From: Hoplostethus atlanticus
Lineage: Eukaryota > Chordata > Actinopteri > Trachichthyiformes > Trachichthyidae
Assembly: GCA_034670405.1 (NCBI GenBank)
Contig: JAXDDX010000025.1
Coordinates: 186,001 to 250,000, forward strand
DNA: 64,000 nucleotides
Direction: 5' to 3'
The notes beneath the pieces were generated by a model. It was not told the origin of the DNA, did no database searches, and saw only the letters and a list, made by a program, of their open reading frames with translations. The position numbers were made by a program, and so were the translations under genes. Below, one piece after another: positions 59,778 to 64,000 of this stretch; within the stretch, counting starts at the first letter, position 1, and each line of letters starts with the position of its first letter.

Positions 59778-59790
59778 CGTGTGCGTGTGA
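59740..59790. repeat. (GT)n microsatellite, compound
   Basis: A gt run with gcgt interruptions at its 3' end. Confidence 0.9.
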
Positions 59791-60857
59791 GTGTGAGAGA
59801 CAGAGCGAGGGGGAGAGTGTGGAAGTGAGTGAGATGTTTCAGAGTGTAAGTGGGTGATACGGACACAGAAAAAACAACAGGTTTCGACACAATTGTCTCA
59901 TCATTGGCCCCGGTTCTTGCAGATGGTAATGTGATGCAATGGCTTTGACCTACAATTCACAACTTCAGCACCTCTTCTCACTGGCTCAGGCATAGCCAAC
60001 ATACTCTAGCCTAGTGTCTACTTTTGGAAACGGCAGGACCGGATATCAGAACCACTTCACTGATGGACTCTACTGTATATTTGCCTTCATTGTTATCATG
60101 GCCATAAGGGGGTGCTGCAGAACTTTTGTAATATTGGTTGTGAAGCCATACACTAAACCTTGCTGCTGGCCACGCTTTGTAAAGTAGTGCTTTACAGCTG
60201 AACATGCAAGTAAATAACCCTGACCTCTCCTGTAGGCATACACAGGCACAATAAGCACCTCCTCACTATTATGTAAATACCAAAAAGGCTTGATGGTGAA
60301 TGCAGAACTAGTAGAAGGGGAGGCCTGCAGCTTTGTAGACTTTAATTTGCAGCTTTACTATGGTTACCTTGCTTCTCTGTATATTTGAATGTGATCAACA
60401 GTCACGAATGTCACGCCTAATGCTGGTGTAACAGGACTTTCTTTGCTTGTTGCTATTAGTCAAGTTTCAGAGGGAAATGAGAAAAGCAATCTTTAAGGGG
60501 AGGACGTTGTCCTGGTAGACAGTTTCAGCCCCCCTTTGCAAAATTTTACAATGTAACGGGTGATACCTGCTACAGTATGGTAGCTTATAACATTTGCAAT
60601 TACAATGTGCCAGTAAAGGTTTTTACTGAACAAAGTTGTGTGTGTCTCTTTTTTTTTAATGGTATTTTGCTATTTGTTATACTATTGCATGGACTTCAAG
60701 AGCCTATGAAGGTCATACGAGAACAGCGCATGTAGATAAGATGGAATAAAAACAGAAGGTGAAGAAATTGAAGAGAAAAGTTCCACCTTTTGAAAATAAG
60801 TTATTTGTTTTAATCTTGTGTCTTAAGTCTTTGGTTGCCAACCCAGATGGCACCGGG

Positions 60858-61030
60858 TGGCAGGGTTGTCTAGGGGTTAGAGAACCTGTCCTGATCCAAA
60901 CGGTCCCAGGTTAATTTCCTCCAACAGCCATTTGTCCTGTTGAAGGTGTCTATGAGCAAGACACTGAACCCACAGCTGCTCCCTCATTGCAAGGTGCTCT
61001 GTATAGTAGCGTCACCTAATGCCTAAATTG
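60858..61030 (+). mobile_element. tRNA-derived SINE
   Basis: An A-box-like stretch (tctaggggttagagaa), a B-box-like stretch (ggtcccaggttaatttcc) and the shared segment 'tgagcaagacactgaaccc' occur in the order typical of fish tRNA SINEs. Confidence 0.6.
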
Positions 61031-61549
61031 TAACAACTTTACAGACTGGACCCTCTTTATTTTAGATACTCATAGTCGTGATAAATAGCATTTTGGAAAT
61101 TAACTGATATATTTCACAGCATCATGTGTCATTGTTTTTTCTGTTGATGATTTTCACCCTTTAGCATGTCCAAGTCAAGTTATTTGCAGTGCACATGTCA
61201 TACAATGATGCAACTCAAAAATGAAACATGATTTAAAAAAACGTCCAACCCTAACCTTCCATCAACACAACAGATAAACCCCTGCACCTCAACAATATTT
61301 TTAGGTGACAATAAGCAGTTCTGGTGAAACTTGTGACTAGTCTTGAGGATCATGGATTACTTGCCTATGTGATTTTGGCCCAAGAAGAATTTCTGTTTCA
61401 TCTCTATTGATTTATACAAAGTTTTGGGACATCCACACAGTAAAATGTTTAATGCAGTTAATCAAGGTGTTCGTTGGACCCAACTCATCAGGCGATAAAG
61501 AAGTTGGATGTCATCAATATAGTTATGGAAATCAATGTTATGTCAAACG

Positions 61550-62845
61550 CAGTGGCGGCTGGCCAATAGAGGGCGCTAGGGCACCGCCCCACCACTCCCC
61601 ACATCCTAGACTTCATTGAATAAGACTTTAAAAATTACTTTCTTTTTTTTTTTTTTTTTTAAATGAGCGAGGTAAATATTATATAGTTAGTGAGTAGAAT
61701 GTATAATCTGCAATAAAATGTAGATTAAAATTGTTCTATGTTGTCTAAAGTTACTGCTAGGTCACGTATTTCCGGCCTGGGGCGCAAAAATCTTTGCCCA
61801 TTGACTTGTTATAAATTGTACATGCGCAGTTCGCTCCTCTCAATACAAGAGATAGGAGCTTGGTGGGGCGCAGCTTTCCTGCGCCCCACCAACGAACTGC
61901 GCATGTACAAACAGCATTTATCTGAATGCTGCTGATTTACACACCACCAACCACTGGTTGGCAGCAGAGAGCGAGGGGCTCGTGGTACATCTGACATAAA
62001 ACGCGCCAGAATGAGACAATATACTCGGTCGTTTTCAAGGAGCTGGTTTAGTAGGAAGGCTTGGCTAACTGTATGTAGTGACACTAATGCTTTATTTTGC
62101 TTTCCCTGCACCCTTTTTCAAACGACAGGTCTCAGACCCAGCATGGATTCAAACAGGTTTGACTGATTTAAACCACATATCAGAAAAATCAAAAGCAAAT
62201 GTTTGGGAAAGTAAACATAGCTGCTCAGCTTGATGAAGGCTACAGGATAGGGATTTGTAAGCATAATGAAGAGGTTGACAAAATCAGACACATCCTGTCT
62301 AAAATAATAAACTGTCAAGTTCTGTGGTGCCATAGAGTCATTGAGAAATCTGCATCTCTCAAGGAGAGAAGGGCAAAATGTATGTACAAAAAGTTGAAGC
62401 CACAAGGTGGCAAAGTCATATAGCTTTGAGCCAGTTCACTCAGCGTTTTGATGGCACTGGGTATTTCAAATGTAATAACATATTAATTTATTTTTTTCTT
62501 AAATGTTATTTTCTATTAGGTCTTACTGTGTTCATAATTTTCTGCCATTGTCTCAGGGTTTTGTGTTGTCAGATTTCTGTTGCACTTATCGAGGCACTTT
62601 TTGGTTACTTTAGTCTTTCACCATTACATATTGTAGTATAAAAGATAATTATTATAAATAATTTGCACTAATTGAAGTACCTTAACTTACCTTAAGCACG
62701 TTTCATTACAACAAATGTTCATTCAGCTCAGCAAATACAAATAAAGGCCTTATCATTTATTTAAATACACTGATGATACCTTAGTACATGTTTGTTTGAT
62801 TTTTGGTATAGCCCCTCCTGGAGAAAAATGCACCAGCCGCCACTG
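61550..62845. mobile_element. hAT transposon, internally deleted, with perfect 8-bp target duplication
   Basis: Termini cagtggcggctgg and ccagccgccactg are flanked by a perfect GTCAAACG (61542-61549 and 62846-62853). Inside there is a strong inverted repeat around 61820-61910 (gcgcagttcg and cgaactgcgc, ggtggggcgca and tgcgccccacc) and a decayed transposase fragment. Confidence 0.93.
62199..62423 (+). pseudogene. Fragment of hAT transposase (ZMYM1-like type)
   Basis: The frame contains AAQLDEGYRIGICKHNEEVD and RHILSKIINCQ. This is, from memory, the region just upstream of the DDE domain in ZMYM1-like fish hAT transposases. The frame then departs from the family (VLWCHRVIEK), and the catalytic domain is missing, so it is a nonautonomous remnant. 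Confidence 0.65.
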
Positions 62846-63632
62846 GTCAAACGTGACTTTCGATGGCAAATACTATAATATTCCTATGTCATTCTGTCAT
62901 ATTTGTATAGTTTCCCTCTGAACTTTGTGCTACTTCTTAAGTGTGTGTCTATGCTTCCTTCAGCTTGAAAAGACCATGGCCAGCCTGGAATTAGTTCACC
63001 AGTTTGAGTAGCTGGCAATATAAATATCTGGTGTAAACCCTTATGGAAAAAACATAGTCATCTCACAATACATTTTTAGAAGGATACTATACAAATATCA
63101 GCAAAATGTATAAGTCCTTGTGGGAATATAGGAGGAGATAGTAGCTCTTCACGCGCGATCTGTTTATTCAAAGGCGAAAAATGTCCACACGTGCTGTATC
63201 AAGTCAGCAGAGTCAGAATGGTGTGACTTCAAAATAAAAGTATAAAATTCGTCACTATTGAAAAACAGTAGGAGGATACAGAACAATAATTTGCATCAAA
63301 ATATTCAATGGAATCATTCTAATAAATATGGAGTATATTGTATACATGTATATTATAGATGTGTTTCAGAATATGTCATGGACTGGTATATCTAAGGCCA
63401 AACATTAATACATAGAACAGATTTCTCCTTATATACTTTCCTTATTTTAACTGCTGTACTTTGTATTGCTCAAGAGAAACCTGTTGCAACAAGTTGGTTA
63501 ATATGGGCTTTATTTTTAAGTTTTGACCGGAAGTGCTATTTTGGGGTTATTTTCAATTCTGGTTAACTTGACACCGGTGTCCACACCCCAATCAGTGGCC
63601 CACCTGTCTTTATTAGCGTCTCTCTGGGCAGC

Positions 63633-63777
63633 ATGGCGGTTCTCTCTGCCTTTCCCTTCCGCCGAGACTCGTGGATAAGTAGCTGCAGCGGCTCGGCCAG
63701 GAACTCTGTCTCCGGCTCTGACTATGGCCAAGACTGGCTTCTGCGACGCCAAGCCTCTGCTGGACTTACACAAGAAG
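63633..63777 (+). CDS. First coding exon of an unrecognised gene (continues beyond window)
   Basis: An ATG in good context (gcagcatggcg) opens 48 codons starting MAVLSAFPFRRDSWISSCSG. It ends at a consensus donor (caagaag followed by gtgagtgc at 63778). The reading is Ser/Arg-rich, so a transit or regulatory N terminus is possible. A second ATG at 63724 in another frame would give MAKTGFCDAKPLLDLHKK to the same donor in phase 0. I cannot decide between them and do not recognise either protein. The local GC content is raised, as at a promoter. Confidence 0.45.
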
Positions 63778-64000
63778 GTGAGTGCAGTGATAAGATAACT
63801 GATAAACAGGCATGGAGACTGCAGCTAAACAAACGAATTTAACGAACTTCAAACACATGTTAGTTAGGATGGTTTGTCTGGCTAACTACAAACATAAAAT
63901 AAAGGTGCATCTGTATACAAGTGTTTTCTTATCGTTGACTAACACAAAACTTGATTTTAATAAAAAAAACTTTAATGCCCCCATGTTGAGAATATGGTTA

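Overview
The window looks like ray-finned fish (teleost) genomic DNA. The genes are split by short introns with GT-AG borders, and dinucleotide and TATC microsatellites are frequent. Many fish-type DNA transposons, MITEs and SINEs are present, and the recognisable genes are vertebrate: a P2X5-type receptor, dhx40, akt2, a ZP-domain egg-coat protein and an Ig-type receptor. The species cannot be read from the sequence. No rRNA, tRNA gene or CRISPR array was seen.

Left part (1-37.2 kb): a locus holding a P2X5-like purinergic receptor (minus strand) head to head with an Ig-domain membrane receptor (plus strand) has been segmentally duplicated. Copy A covers 1-6200. It has P2X exons 3-1, running off the left edge, and only the first two Ig-receptor exons; its signal exon is frame-broken. 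Copy B starts near 18155. Its P2X gene runs 21564 down to 12196 with ten recognisable exons, an extra duplicated exon 1, a +1 frameshift in exon 8 and no visible last exons. Its Ig receptor (31602-37117) is open across 11 exons. Between the copies (6.2-12.2 kb) lie a minisatellite with YY1-like motifs, a large palindromic element made from an integrase-like 5' coding end, and other repeats.

Copy B is also split by a 7-kb transposon (22762-29718) with long inverted repeats, absent from copy A. It carries an OTU-type cysteine protease gene. That gene is interrupted by a second transposon (23939-28286) with CACTG termini, which carries a spliced gene resembling the fish SAMD3-like family. Removing the inner element and one TA leaves the OTU frame open.

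Right part (38-64 kb): single-copy genes on the plus strand. These are a ten-exon ZP-domain protein (38196-40645), dhx40 (41061-45890, DEAH-box helicase, with an apparent one-base insertion in exon 4 and a GC-AG intron), akt2 (49250-56856, complete, 482 aa, with a probable noncoding first exon near 46.8 kb) and the first exon of an unrecognised gene at 63633. The akt2 downstream region is rich in CA/GT repeats, SINEs and hAT elements, several with recognisable 8-bp target duplications.
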